From: a virus
Reading direction: 5' to 3' (one strand)
Length of the DNA: 64,000 bases
IMG/VR virus record: IMGVR_UViG_3300013005_000001
Location: 146,303 to 210,302 of that record
The translations under genes were made by a program, and so were the position numbers. Of this stretch, positions 1-8,748 are shown piece by piece. Positions within the stretch are counted from its first letter, which is position 1; each line of letters starts with the position of its first letter. Under the pieces are notes generated by a model. The model had not been told where the DNA came from, did not search any database, and saw nothing but the letters and a program-made list of their open reading frames with translations.

Positions 1-196
1 AATTGCTCAAGAGGTTCGTCAAGTTATTTCAGATCTTGGCAAGACTTCTATGGATTTTTCTGGATGGGGGCAACATGATCCAGATGATCCTGAATCAGAA
101 CAAACGCTGTCATATTTGGCGTTTATATCTCCTGCTATTAAGGCTATTCAAGAACTTTCTGCAAAAGTTGATGAATTAGAATCTCGTCTGGTATAA
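1..196 (+). CDS. C-terminal end of a tail fibre/tailspike with an S74-type chaperone domain (partial)
   Basis: The reading frame is open from base 2 and ends at TAA 194-196; the start lies outside the window. The 64 visible residues begin IAQEVRQVI and end with a heptad-like helix (AIQELSAKVDELESRL). This is the usual signature of the C-terminal intramolecular chaperone (peptidase S74 family) that trimerises phage fibres and then cuts itself off. The catalytic Ser/Lys region would lie upstream and is not visible. Its position before the fibre and head genes fits a receptor-binding fibre. The family call rests on the conserved IAQEV and coiled-coil tail only, so the rest of the protein is unknown. 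Confidence 0.75.
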   Translation, partial: IAQEVRQVISDLGKTSMDFSGWGQHDPDDPESEQTLSYLAFISPAIKAIQELSAKVDELESRLV

Positions 197-197
197 T
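189..197 (+). promoter_or_regulatory. Extended -10 promoter TGGTATAAT
   Basis: An exact TGNTATAAT match overlaps the stop codon of the fibre gene. The ATG at 205 begins only seven bases after the -10 box, so a normal start site would give a transcript with almost no leader. No Shine-Dalgarno-like sequence precedes that ATG. The same nonamer occurs at 10763, 18748, 31703 and 61054. Confidence 0.5.
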
Positions 198-204
198 AAT
201 TACC

Positions 205-390
205 ATGAATGAATCAAATTTAGACATCAACCTTATAGTCCAATCTTTCCAGGAAAGAATTGGAGCTCTAATAACAGAAGTCGTAGTTAAAGACGCTACA
301 ATTAAGCAGCTTACTATGCAACTTCAACAAAGTCAAGACAAATCAGACGGGTTTGATATGCCCGCAGAAACTGTAAAGAGAGTAAAATAA
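205..390 (+). CDS. Small coiled-coil protein, unknown function
   Basis: This 61-residue protein has no family I recognise. Residues 8-45 form an amphipathic helix with heptad-like spacing of I/L/V residues and a Gln-rich end (QLTMQLQQSQ), so it may oligomerise or bind another coiled coil. Its TAA overlaps the next ATG (TAATG), which suggests translational coupling. No ribosome binding site is visible, and TATAAT lies seven bases upstream, so it may be leaderless. Its place between a fibre gene and the portal would suit a small virion or assembly factor, but that is only context. Confidence 0.6.
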   Translation: MNESNLDINLIVQSFQERIGALITEVVVKDATIKQLTMQLQQSQDKSDGFDMPAETVKRVK

Positions 391-602
391 TGACAAAGAA
401 ATCAGTATTACCAGAAGAACTGGCAGAGCAAGTAGAAGAAGCTCTTGTAGCTGAAAAGGAAATGAATATCACCATTAAGATTACTAATTCTAATCTTTCT
501 TACAAGAGTGATTTTACAGAACCAGAGACAGTTTTCTGGCTTGAAGCTATTAAAGATATTATTATCAAAAAGACATTTCAAGAGTCCGAAAGACAAAGCT
601 GA
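390..602 (+). CDS. Small hypothetical protein coupled to the upstream gene
   Basis: A 70-residue protein whose ATG overlaps the previous stop (TAATG). The N-terminal third is acidic and helical (LPEELAEQVEEALVAEKE). The rest alternates short strands with a Trp-containing helix (ETVFWLEAIKDII). No domain is recognised. It ends at TGA 600-602, one of several TGA codons that act as true stops here and argue for the standard bacterial code. Function is unknown; co-transcription with the 205-390 gene is likely. Confidence 0.55.
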   Translation: MTKKSVLPEELAEQVEEALVAEKEMNITIKITNSNLSYKSDFTEPETVFWLEAIKDIIIKKTFQESERQS

Positions 603-610
603 ATTTAAAG

Positions 611-640
611 TATAATAAACTGTACTATACAGTATTATCT
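611..640. promoter_or_regulatory. Promoter-like TATAAT overlapping a perfect 6+6 palindrome
   Basis: TATAAT at 611-616 is followed by ACTGTA (619-624), a 3-base spacer and TACAGT (628-633), a perfect inverted repeat with partial extension of symmetry on both sides. It lies in the 62-base gap before the portal gene. It could be an operator at the start of the head operon, or a small hairpin. There is no U-tract, so a terminator is unlikely. Confidence 0.35.
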
Positions 641-664
641 TTAGAATTTGGAGCTGATTAGCTT

Positions 665-2335
665 ATGGCACTACGTCAATATTTACCCTTCCAGAAGTCT
701 GAGCTGTCTGAGTTTGATTTTGAATCAGCTCAGCTATCTCCAGATAAGATTGGATCACTCAGCAAAGCAATGAGGGTCGCAGCCTTTGCTTTGGGCTATC
801 GTGGCGTCAATTATTATTACACTGGAAGAACTAACTTTGAACCTTCTCCATATAACTTTGATAGAATAATACAGGCAATAGATACTGACTCGTATGTCAA
901 GCAGGCCATGGCTAAATACCAGGATCTGTTTTGGAAAGAGGGTTGGCAAATTGTTGGAGAAAATCCAGAAGCTGTAGCCTACTTATATCAGAGAATAGAC
1001 TATATGGAAATGGCTATGAGAAGGCCGTTTTTAGATTTTCTTATTGATTTATCTGATCAATTATTTAAATTTTCAAACGTATTTATAGTTAAAGCTAGAG
1101 CTGATTTAGCAGAATATTTTCCTAAGGCATTAGAGCCAGTAGGTGCTGCACAGCCAGTTGTTGGGTATTATTTGATACCAACTGAGCAGGCAAGAATCTT
1201 AAGAGATAAGCATAATAAGCCAAAAGCATATTTGCAAAGAACTAATCCAATGACGTATGCGCCTACGGACAGAGATCCTAAGTGGCCAGCTGAAAGTGTT
1301 ATACATTTATTCTTTGATAGAAAACCAGGAAGAATATTTGGTACTCCATTCTTGGCAAACGTTTTAGACGACGTTGTTGCATTGCGACAGATTGAAGAAG
1401 ATATTCAAAATTTAGTGCACAGAGAACTGTTCCCACTTTATAAGTATAGAATTGGAACAGCAGATCAACCAGCTGAGCCAGAGGAAATAGATCAAGCAGC
1501 AGTAGAGATTGAGAACCTTAGAGCTGAAGGCGGTTTAATCCTTCCATTTAGACATGACGTTGAAGTCATAGGATCTCAAAATGCAGCACTTGATGCATCA
1601 AACTACTTAAATCACTTTAAGGAAAGAGTTGCAGTAGGTCTAGGAGTTGCACCACACCACCTTGGAATGAGCATGGGCGGTGGCAATAGATCTGCTTCAG
1701 AGAGATTAGATACAGCACTATACGATAAGATTAAGCATTTCCAAAAGCAATTTGCAGAGATGGTAAGAGTAAACATTTTTAATGAAATACTATTCGAAGG
1801 TGGATTTGATCCGCTAGTTAATCCAACTGAGTCATCCATATCAGACAGATGCTACTTTAAATTTAACGAAATAGATGTTGACACTCAAGTCAAGAAAGAA
1901 ACACATATAATACAAAAGTATGTAAACTCTCTTATTACTTTGGAAGAAGCAAGAATTAAACTGGGCGAAAATCCGGAAGTTGATAATGATGATTTATTCA
2001 TGTCAGCACAAGGTAAGGTCCAAATTGACGTCGGAGCCGCACAAGCAGACACTCAAGCAAAACTTCAAACTAGCAAAGATGTTGTCAAGGATGGAGACAA
2101 ACAAACTCCAGCACCAAAGGGGCAAACAAACATGCCATCAAACAGAAAAGGTGCAGGCAATGTAATGAGACCGCAAAATCAACAGGGTAGACTAACTTCA
2201 CCCAATATTAAGAGATCAGATTCTACTTGGATTGGCATGGTTGAAAATCTTCTCGAAGAGCAGTATAATGTAGTAATAGTAGAAGAAGATCAAGAACAAC
2301 AAGAAAATGTAAATGAGGAAAAAAATGTCAATTAA
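665..2335 (+). CDS. Portal protein
   Basis: At 556 residues this fits the usual portal length. The portal is the dodecameric ring at the capsid vertex through which DNA is packaged and to which the neck attaches. Family-like features are an N-terminal segment leading to a conserved W(K)EGWQIVG block (about residues 93-101), the central IHLFFDRKPGRIFGTPFL region (about 220) that is typical of phage portals, a long helix with a DDVVALRQIEEDIQNLVHRELFP-type stem region (trimmed here to key residues D-V-L-Q-E), and a Pro/Gln/Lys-rich C-terminal tail. The genes downstream (protease-scaffold, capsid) give the usual head order. The GGAG at 650-653 is 11 bases before the ATG, a rather long spacing. 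Confidence 0.88.
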   Translation: MALRQYLPFQKSELSEFDFESAQLSPDKIGSLSKAMRVAAFALGYRGVNYYYTGRTNFEPSPYNFDRIIQAIDTDSYVKQAMAKYQDLFWKEGWQIVGENPEAVAYLYQRIDYMEMAMRRPFLDFLIDLSDQLFKFSNVFIVKARADLAEYFPKALEPVGAAQPVVGYYLIPTEQARILRDKHNKPKAYLQRTNPMTYAPTDRDPKWPAESVIHLFFDRKPGRIFGTPFLANVLDDVVALRQIEEDIQNLVHRELFPLYKYRIGTADQPAEPEEIDQAAVEIENLRAEGGLILPFRHDVEVIGSQNAALDASNYLNHFKERVAVGLGVAPHHLGMSMGGGNRSASERLDTALYDKIKHFQKQFAEMVRVNIFNEILFEGGFDPLVNPTESSISDRCYFKFNEIDVDTQVKKETHIIQKYVNSLITLEEARIKLGENPEVDNDDLFMSAQGKVQIDVGAAQADTQAKLQTSKDVVKDGDKQTPAPKGQTNMPSNRKGAGNVMRPQNQQGRLTSPNIKRSDSTWIGMVENLLEEQYNVVIVEEDQEQQENVNEEKNVN

Positions 2336-2663
2336 AATAGTTTCAGATATATCAAAGCAGTATCTATTGAAAGAAGATGCTGTCGAAGGATTTAAGATAG
2401 CAGTAGAGAATGGTCAAACACGTTTGGCACTCCAAGTGTTGGTCGATATCATCGACGGAATGATGGAGATTTTTGACTACGCTATGGAAGAAGTTTCAGA
2501 AGATGACACTATTGTAGAAGTTCCAGTAGCAGTATCTGCTCCAGTTGAAAAAGCTGTTGAGATAGCAGAAGTTATTGAAGCTGTTGAAAAAGTTGAAGAT
2601 AAAAAAGTATCTCCTAAAAAAACAGCTGAAGTAAAAGAAGACTCTAAACAAACAGTAGAATAA
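2325..2663 (+). CDS. Hypothetical acidic/Lys-rich protein of the head module
   Basis: 112 residues from the ATG at 2325, which I prefer to the in-frame ATG at 2313 because GAGG lies just before it. The N-terminal half (residues 1-55) is helical with a globular look (DISKQYLLKEDAVEGFKIA). The C-terminal half is low-complexity Glu/Val/Ala/Lys (EVIEAVEKVEDKK), like many scaffold or core proteins. Its start overlaps the portal C-terminus in another frame and its stop overlaps the next ATG, so it is translationally coupled on both sides. A prohead core role is possible from composition and position, but no family is recognised. Confidence 0.55.
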   Translation: MSIKIVSDISKQYLLKEDAVEGFKIAVENGQTRLALQVLVDIIDGMMEIFDYAMEEVSEDDTIVEVPVAVSAPVEKAVEIAEVIEAVEKVEDKKVSPKKTAEVKEDSKQTVE

Positions 2664-3424
2664 TGAAGCTAATAATAGGATGTCCAATTTATAAAAGAGA
2701 TTGGATCTTACCAATTTGGTTTGCAGCACTGGAAAGACAATCTATTCCTCTGAGTAAAATTGGTTTCATTTTTGAAACTTCACCAGACGATAAAGCAACT
2801 GTAGCAATGCTAAAGCTATGGAGACAGTATCATCCTGAAATTCCTTTATTTGAAATAAGGGAACGAAACGATATACCTCACTACAATCACGAAGACAATT
2901 CAAGACAATGGACTATTTCAAAGTATGAAAATATGGTCAATCTTAGAAACTCTCTTCTTTCAAGAGTAAGAGAACTTCAGCCTGATTATTACTTTAGTCT
3001 TGATTCTGATATAATATTAAAGAACCCAAATACATTAGAGCTACTAATCGCACATGTTGCTAATGGAGCAGACGCTGTTAGTCCTTTAATGTTTATGACT
3101 CCTTTTGATACAAATTATCCAAGCGTTATGAATTGGATAGACAAAAAAGAGTTTAGGGGCTATAGAAAAAATGAGTATCCCTTGGGAACTTACTTTAAAT
3201 CTGATATAATAATGGCAGCTAAAATGATGTCTAAACAGATTTATAATGATATTGACTATGAGGTGCACTCTCAAGGAGAGGACCTTGGTTGGTCAAAGAA
3301 CGCAGCTATAAAGGGATATTCTTTATATTGTGCAAGTTATATATATGCTGCTCACATAATGCACGAGAATCTTTTGTCCCAATTCCAACAAATGGGTGAC
3401 CAAAGAGAACTTATCACAATTTGA
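2663..3424 (+). CDS. GT-A fold glycosyltransferase-like protein
   Basis: 253 residues. It opens with a beta-strand/nucleotide-binding start (MKLIIGCPIYKRDWILP). A DSD motif at residues 114-116 (FSLDSDIIL) matches the DXD metal/sugar-nucleotide site of GT-A enzymes, and QGEDLGW at 204-210 resembles the catalytic [E/D]D-[W] region of GT2-like or Anp1-like families. It would transfer a sugar from a nucleotide sugar, but donor and acceptor cannot be read from sequence. Placement between portal and protease genes suggests glycosylation of a virion protein rather than of DNA; that is inference. It ends at TGA and is followed by a 104-base AT-rich gap. Confidence 0.72.
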   Translation: MKLIIGCPIYKRDWILPIWFAALERQSIPLSKIGFIFETSPDDKATVAMLKLWRQYHPEIPLFEIRERNDIPHYNHEDNSRQWTISKYENMVNLRNSLLSRVRELQPDYYFSLDSDIILKNPNTLELLIAHVANGADAVSPLMFMTPFDTNYPSVMNWIDKKEFRGYRKNEYPLGTYFKSDIIMAAKMMSKQIYNDIDYEVHSQGEDLGWSKNAAIKGYSLYCASYIYAAHIMHENLLSQFQQMGDQRELITI

Positions 3425-3528
3425 AAACTATATAAAAATATGATATCTTTATATAAAATTGTTTAATGTTATAAAAGTAAATTACTATATATTTCAGGCA
3501 ATTGAATTATGCGTATATGGAGAACTTA

Positions 3529-5230
3529 ATGAGTTTCGATTTTATAGAAAATTTCACAGTTAAACTTCCAGATTTTTCAAAAATGGACTTTTCATTTAAG
3601 GAATCATCTGATTCTAATCAGGGCTTAATCATTGAGGTTGCAGCCATACATGAAGGTTTAACACGGAAACTATAATAACTATTCTGCAGAGGCTTTGGAA
3701 AAAGCTTTGCAGTCTTGGGTAGAGCCTTACCCCAAGCCAATCATTCTTAATCACGATCTTAACTCTGAACCTATAGGTAGAGTTATGGCAGCAAGAATGG
3801 ACAAAGAAGAAGATGGTTCATCTTTTGTTCGTTTGCAAATTGCTATTACAGATCCAGTAGCTGTACAAAAAGTTATGGACAAGAGATACTTGACAGGATC
3901 TGTTGGAGGAAGAGCTGGAAAAGCAGTTTGCTCAATCAGTGGTGATGATCTTGCTAACCTTGACGAAAGCGGAAAGCCAAAGATGGCTCGCTTTAAGAGA
4001 GGTCAAGTATACAAGGGCAAGCTTGCATTTATCGACATGCAAGATATATCGTTTAAAGAATATTCTTTTGTAAACCAGCCAGCAGACTCTAAGTCAAGCG
4101 TTAGAGCTGTTGCCACACCAGGATCAAATGCTATAACAACATCTGATTCAGAGTGGGTAGCAAGAAGCTCAGCTTTTGTTCTCAGCATGGACAAAGAGGA
4201 TATTTTCTCCGTAGAAGAGAACGAATCGCTTTTTGCTAATTTGAAAAGCAAAGAATCAAGACCACTTTACTTGCATCTAAAAGGTGCATTTCTTTCCGCT
4301 ATGGCTATACAGGAAAGCGAAAATTACATTAATACTAATGATCCATTACTATCTCATGAGAATGATAATAAAGATGTCCACGAGGAGAATCTCACTATGA
4401 ATGAAAACGTTAAGGACGAAGACATTTTGGCTACTGTAGAAGAATTAAGCCAAGATCTTTCAACACTTTCTAATACAAAAGTTGAAGAGTCACAAGATCC
4501 AGAAACAGCACCAGAGACTGAAGAAGTGGTTGAAGAAACCCCAGTTACTGATGCTCCAGAAACAGAAGAGTCAGTCAAGACTGAGCAAGATTTAGAGAAT
4601 CAAGCAGTTGATGCTCTCAAAAAGGCAAATGAAAAAATTGCTGAACTAGAAGCACAAATTGCAAAAGACTCATCGAAAGCACAAGCTACTGATGAGCAAG
4701 AGTCTACTGAAACTGTGGAAAAAACAGAAGTACCTACCGAAGAAGTGGTTGATTCTGCCAATGCCCCAGCTGAAGGAGAAACTCAAGCAACTGAAGAGTC
4801 CAATACGAATCTCACTGACGAAAAAGTAGTCTCTGAGCAAGATGTTGACGACGCTACAAAAAAACTTCAAGAGCTTGAAGAAGAAAACAAAAAACTCAAG
4901 AGCGCAATGCATAGAACTCTCGTAGAGAGAGTTGTTGATACAAAAATTGCAACTGGAATTGAGTCTCATGAACTTAGAGAAGAACTTATTGGAGATCACT
5001 TAACACGTAGTGCTTCTTCACTAGCTGATTCATTAAGAGATCTTGCAAAACTTCCAACGGTTAAATCAGCCAAGGGAACAATGCCAGAAATCAACTCTGA
5101 GCTTACTGTAATTGAGGGTGAAGACAATGTCTACACTTTAGACAAGCAGGAAGATCTAGTTCAAGAAGATGATACAAAAACTCCAGAGCAACTTTTCGTA
5201 GATGCTCTCATGGGTCGTCGTAAACTTTAA
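3529..5230 (+). CDS. Prohead protease fused to a scaffold-like C-terminus, read through CGGA at 3664
   Basis: Two frames join by a +1 shift to give about 566 residues. I start at ATG 3529 because GGAGA lies just upstream. Frame 1 (45 codons) stops at TAA three codons after CGG, while the other frame continues into AIHEGLT-X-NYNNYSAEALEK, the normal start of capsid-maturation proteases. Expected catalytic elements follow: His75 (ILNHDL), Ser124 (YLTGSVGG) and the EYSFVNQPAD motif near residues 177-186. From about residue 240 the chain is a long Glu/Thr/Ala-rich and coiled-coil segment, like a delta/scaffold domain that the protease would remove. Fused protease-scaffolds are known in phages. 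The break falls before the catalytic core, so without recoding no protease would be made from this start. Confidence 0.82.
3664..3667 (+). other. CGGA recoding site 1 (+1 shift)
   Basis: In-frame codon 46 of the protease gene: ACA CGG A. The zero frame ends at TAA within three codons; taking CGGA as one unit gives AAC TAT AAT and 520 more residues. In related proteases a basic residue before the Asn is common, which mildly favours Arg over Gly at this position. Confidence 0.8.
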
Positions 5231-5253
5231 TAATAATACAAGGAGAAAATTAA

Positions 5254-6009
5254 ATGAGTTTAGCAAAATTTCGTAAAGTTGGAACCAAGACCGGATCAGG
5301 TCGCTTCGTAGTTTCTGAGGGTATTGCCCCAGCAGCTTACTTGCTCCCAAGCCAAGGTCTTCCAACATGGTACACAGACAGTGAAGACGATCGTTTTGAA
5401 ATCGTCATTCCAAAGGGAACCATTTTGTCAGTCGTTGCTAATGCAAGCGGTGATGCAATGGTAGTTCCTGCCAATGGTAGCGATGCAAGCGTTACTTGGG
5501 GCGATACAATTTCGGGCTGGAATCCATTAGCAGGTGCAACACCTAACGTTACACGTTCAGGTGACACAGTAGCGGTTGCATCTTATTCAACACCAATCGG
5601 CGTTGCCCAGTATGACCTCTACAGACCATTTGACAAAGGCACTTCACAAGGTGCTGGATTCATTACACACGGGTATGTAGAGTATCCAATGGTAACAGCA
5701 GTCAACGACGACGTAACAGTCGGTTCGCTCATTAAAGCAGACCACATGGGCCGTCCAGTTAACTTAACAACTACCTTGTGTGGTACAAATCCTTACCTTC
5801 AAGTTGGTAAGGTCATAGAGGTAGAAAAGTTTGCAACCAACTTTGATGATGGCTTGCTTTCCTACATGCAACTTCCTTCGGACCCAGGTGCTTTGAAGAC
5901 CGTATTTGAACTTACCCGTTCAGGTACCTATTCTGGCAAGCTTGGTATCCGTAGTAATTTGGATGTTACCAACGTAATTGGCGCATTCCGCGTTAATCTC
6001 ACACTTTAA
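5254..6009 (+). CDS. Probable capsid decoration or head structural protein
   Basis: 251 residues of predominantly beta, Gly/Val/Thr-rich sequence with no membrane or signal segments. It lies directly before the major capsid gene and has a good ribosome binding site (AAGGAGA). Codon use is richer in C/G-ending codons than the surrounding genes, as in the capsid gene, which suggests high expression. This is the usual position of a decoration or cement protein, or of a head fibre. I recognise no motif that settles which one; the N-terminus (SLAKFRKVGTKTGSGRFVV) is flexible and basic. Confidence 0.6.
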   Translation: MSLAKFRKVGTKTGSGRFVVSEGIAPAAYLLPSQGLPTWYTDSEDDRFEIVIPKGTILSVVANASGDAMVVPANGSDASVTWGDTISGWNPLAGATPNVTRSGDTVAVASYSTPIGVAQYDLYRPFDKGTSQGAGFITHGYVEYPMVTAVNDDVTVGSLIKADHMGRPVNLTTTLCGTNPYLQVGKVIEVEKFATNFDDGLLSYMQLPSDPGALKTVFELTRSGTYSGKLGIRSNLDVTNVIGAFRVNLTL

Positions 6010-6053
6010 TAAAATAAAAAAAGAAAAACACTAACAGGAGGAATAATCCTAAG

Positions 6054-7109
6054 ATGAGCAAAACAATCCAAGAGCTCCTCTCGGGTCTCCCAGCTTGGGA
6101 AGCCGCGCTGGCCGAAGACGGACACATTGACGAGAACAACAGAGTAACAATTAAGGAAGCATTTGCATCGTCAGACGCAGCTGCCCTTTTCCCTAAGGTT
6201 ATTTCACGTACTCTTAGAGAAGCAGCAGAACCACAATTATTGGTTACGCCACTTCTTTCAACAGTCCGTTTAGGAAAAGGACGCTCTTTGGAGTTTCCTG
6301 CAGTAAACGCAATTCAAGCTGCTGAGATCCCAGAAGGACAAGAATATCCAGAGCAGGCATTAGCCTTCGCAAAGCAGATTGAGGGTAAGGTATCCAAGAA
6401 GGGTGTCAAGCTTTCATTCACTGAAGAAGTCATTGCCGATTCATTATGGGACATCGTAGGTCTCCATGTAAGAGCTGCAGGACGCGCTATGGCACGTCTC
6501 AAGGAGCAGATTGCATTGAGCCGCTTTAAAGATGCTGCAACAATCGTTTTTGACAATGATGACGCAGCATATGACGACACAACCGGTCTCGGTATCGACG
6601 GCAATGCCAACGACACCATTCGTTGGGATGACGTCGTTGACATGGCAGCAGTGCTCATGGCAGAAAAGCATGTTCCTACAGACTTCATACTTCACCCATT
6701 AATGTGGTCAGTGTTCCTTAAGGACGCTATCTTCCACATGGGTGGTGCAGCATCAGCAGTTAATACCAGCTGGGGATACCGCCCTACTAACGCAGAGTCA
6801 GCACTTCAAGCAAGTGCCCCAATGGGATTGAATGTTATTGTTTCACCTTTCGTAAGCTTTACAGCTAAGAGTGGTGCAACTGCAGCTAAGTCAGATCTTT
6901 TCTTGATCGACCGCAATGAAGTAGGAACTATCCTCGTCAAGGATGACATGAGCACAGATCAGTTCGATGATCCTAGCCGTGACATTCGTCAGATGAAGAT
7001 GAAAGAGCGTTATGACATCGTAATGCTTGGTGACGGTGAGGGTATCACAGTTGCTAAGAACGTTAGACTTGCTCGCAACTACGAGGTTGGTGTGGTTAAC
7101 ACCATCTAA
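6054..7109 (+). CDS. Major capsid protein, HK97-like fold
   Basis: 351 residues, within the range for HK97-fold capsid proteins. The order is a helical N-arm, an EAAEPQLLVTPLL E-loop/spine region near residues 57-70, an IPEGQEYPEQ segment, VSKKGVKLSFTEEVI (a typical capsid spine-helix motif) near residue 115, and a C-terminal P-domain with MKERYDIVMLGDGEGI near 315. It follows protease and putative decoration genes, has a strong AGGAGG upstream, uses C/G-ending codons and is followed by a strong terminator; all indicate very high late expression. It would be the substrate of the 3529-5230 protease. Confidence 0.9.
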   Translation: MSKTIQELLSGLPAWEAALAEDGHIDENNRVTIKEAFASSDAAALFPKVISRTLREAAEPQLLVTPLLSTVRLGKGRSLEFPAVNAIQAAEIPEGQEYPEQALAFAKQIEGKVSKKGVKLSFTEEVIADSLWDIVGLHVRAAGRAMARLKEQIALSRFKDAATIVFDNDDAAYDDTTGLGIDGNANDTIRWDDVVDMAAVLMAEKHVPTDFILHPLMWSVFLKDAIFHMGGAASAVNTSWGYRPTNAESALQASAPMGLNVIVSPFVSFTAKSGATAAKSDLFLIDRNEVGTILVKDDMSTDQFDDPSRDIRQMKMKERYDIVMLGDGEGITVAKNVRLARNYEVGVVNTI

Positions 7110-7145
7110 TCTTAGGAAAGTTATAGTTACGACTATCCTAGTGAC

Positions 7146-7180
7146 AGGGGAGTGGCTTTCGAGCCACTCCTCTGTTGTTA
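7146..7180 (+). terminator. Intrinsic terminator after the capsid gene
   Basis: A 12-base stem (7146-7157 with 7162-7173, one G-T pair) closes a TTCG tetraloop and is followed by a T-rich tract. It lies in the 125-base gap after the capsid gene and ends the head operon. Confidence 0.85.
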
Positions 7181-7234
7181 TTATAGACTTAATTCATTAC
7201 TATCTAAGATGAATATTATAAACAGGAGATAGAT

Positions 7235-8005
7235 GTGTCGCTTCCTTTGATCGAATACGCTATTGTCGATAACAATATGGTTGTTATTAGATTTGGCAAA
7301 ACTATAAAAATTTCTAGTCTTACAAACGCTAACTTTGTAGTTCAGACAACTGACGCAACACCTTCTAATTTGGCTAATCCATTTTTGCAAATAAATACAA
7401 TTGCAGATTATAATCAAATTTCAAGAACATTAAAACTATACTGGGATACAGTTAGACAATCTGGCAAAGAATATAAAATTAGACTGACTAATTTTCTAGA
7501 TGCAGCCAATGAGTCTATTACTGAAGAGCAAATAGTATTTACTCAATCAGAATCAGCAACTCCTTCTGACTTTAATTCTTACACAGTTCCTTTAGTTCAA
7601 GAACTATTGATAGAGGATCACTCTATCAGAACAGACGCTTTTACTACCGTTCAAATTCTTGCAAAGAATCCAAGATTTTATATAACTAGTGTTGATCCAG
7701 AAAATGGAGAATTCTATTTAGATAATGCATATAATAACGGAAGAGTAATTATATCGTTTAGCTCTAGACCTGCAAGCAACTTTCTAAATAATTCCTACTT
7801 TAAAGTTCAAAGAAAGAAAATTCAAAACCAGCCAGCAAGATGGCAGAATCTATCAGCTAATGTATCAATGCATTCTTGGAAGCCAGAAGTTTATGTAGAC
7901 TTCCCATCTCTTGATGCTACGCCGTCATATTATTCAGATAACAAAGACTATTTTGAAACAGGATATAAATATAGAATTATAGTTTCTAAAGATATAGGCA
8001 TTTAA
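7235..8005 (+). CDS. Virion-associated beta-rich protein, unknown
   Basis: 256 residues from GTG 7235. The overlapping ATG at 7233 opens a frame that stops after five codons, and AACAGGAG lies upstream, so GTG is the start. The sequence alternates beta strands with aromatic/Asn-rich loops (RLTNFLDAANESITEEQ; RPASNFLNNSYFKVQR) and looks like repeated Ig-like or fibronectin-like modules. No catalytic motif is visible. It begins the fibre module after the terminator, so an adaptor or fibre-base role is plausible. The next gene starts one base after its stop. Confidence 0.55.
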   Translation: MSLPLIEYAIVDNNMVVIRFGKTIKISSLTNANFVVQTTDATPSNLANPFLQINTIADYNQISRTLKLYWDTVRQSGKEYKIRLTNFLDAANESITEEQIVFTQSESATPSDFNSYTVPLVQELLIEDHSIRTDAFTTVQILAKNPRFYITSVDPENGEFYLDNAYNNGRVIISFSSRPASNFLNNSYFKVQRKKIQNQPARWQNLSANVSMHSWKPEVYVDFPSLDATPSYYSDNKDYFETGYKYRIIVSKDIGI

Positions 8006-8006
8006 A

Positions 8007-8417
8007 GTGGCTAATTTTATATATGGAAAAGCAAAACAATCTTTATTAAATGGTGAATTTAATATTGTTTCTGACTCATTAAAAGTTCTTTTAGTTACAG
8101 ACTCTTATGTTCCCAATCAAAATACTGATCAGTTTGTTTCTAATATTTCCGCTTCTCACATAAGGCAAAGAACTTCTTCGTTAACTAATGTAACCAATGT
8201 TCTGGGTGTGATCGATGCTGACAATGTATCAGTCGCAGATTATGGTGGATTACCGTTTAAAGCTTTAATTATTTACAAAGATTCTGGCACTGATTCAACA
8301 TCTAGACTTTTAGCATACATAGATACTGCAACTGGCATACCTTTTTTAGGAATAAATGCAACAACAGATATTACTATAAACTGGAGCAATGGCTCAAATA
8401 AAATTATATCTTTATAA
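8007..8417 (+). CDS. Phage structural protein of the fibre module
   Basis: 136 residues from GTG 8007, one base after the previous stop. The pattern MANFIYGKAKQSLLNGE...SLKVLLVTDSY, followed by a body with LPFKALIIYKD and ending in INWSNGSNKIISL, resembles small proteins that sit beside fibre genes in many tailed phages and whose exact role is not established. It probably caps or connects the fibre. Nothing enzymatic is seen. Confidence 0.6.
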   Translation: MANFIYGKAKQSLLNGEFNIVSDSLKVLLVTDSYVPNQNTDQFVSNISASHIRQRTSSLTNVTNVLGVIDADNVSVADYGGLPFKALIIYKDSGTDSTSRLLAYIDTATGIPFLGINATTDITINWSNGSNKIISL

Positions 8418-8428
8418 AGGTACACAAT

Positions 8429-8746
8429 ATGGCAACTAGTTATCCAAGTTCTTTAGACAACTTTATAAATCCTACAGCAACAGATAGTTTAAGTTCTGGA
8501 GTAGTGCCTCATGCAGAGCAACACGCCAATCTTAATGATGCTATAGAAGCAGTGCAAACTGTTCTTGGAATCCTTCCAGCTGGCAGTTTTTTAACAATTA
8601 AAGACAGAATTGCTGCGTCAGAAGCTCTAAACGGCATGAGTGACGTTACTATTAGTTCTGTTGCTAATGGTGATGTACTAAGGTACAACGGATCAAAATG
8701 GTCTAATTATGGCGAGAATAATCTTACCGATGGAGGAAACTTTTAA
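8429..8746 (+). CDS. Small fibre-associated protein
   Basis: 105 residues. The N-terminus reads like the start of phage fibre proteins (YPSSLDNFINPTATDSL...VVPHAEQHANLNDAIEAVQTVLG), with a conserved H-x2-QH-x-NLNDAIEA helix that in long fibres marks the attachment end. The C-terminus has MSDVTISSVANGDVLRYNGSKW, a motif common in tail-fibre stalks. It is probably an adaptor or a shortened fibre that co-assembles with the 8749-10755 product. AGGTA upstream is a modest ribosome binding site. Confidence 0.6.
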   Translation: MATSYPSSLDNFINPTATDSLSSGVVPHAEQHANLNDAIEAVQTVLGILPAGSFLTIKDRIAASEALNGMSDVTISSVANGDVLRYNGSKWSNYGENNLTDGGNF

Positions 8747-8748
8747 AA

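Noticed and set aside
6314-6688. Antisense ORF of 124 residues within the capsid gene
   Set aside because: It is a shadow of the major capsid gene, and a highly expressed structural gene on the other strand makes a real gene unlikely.
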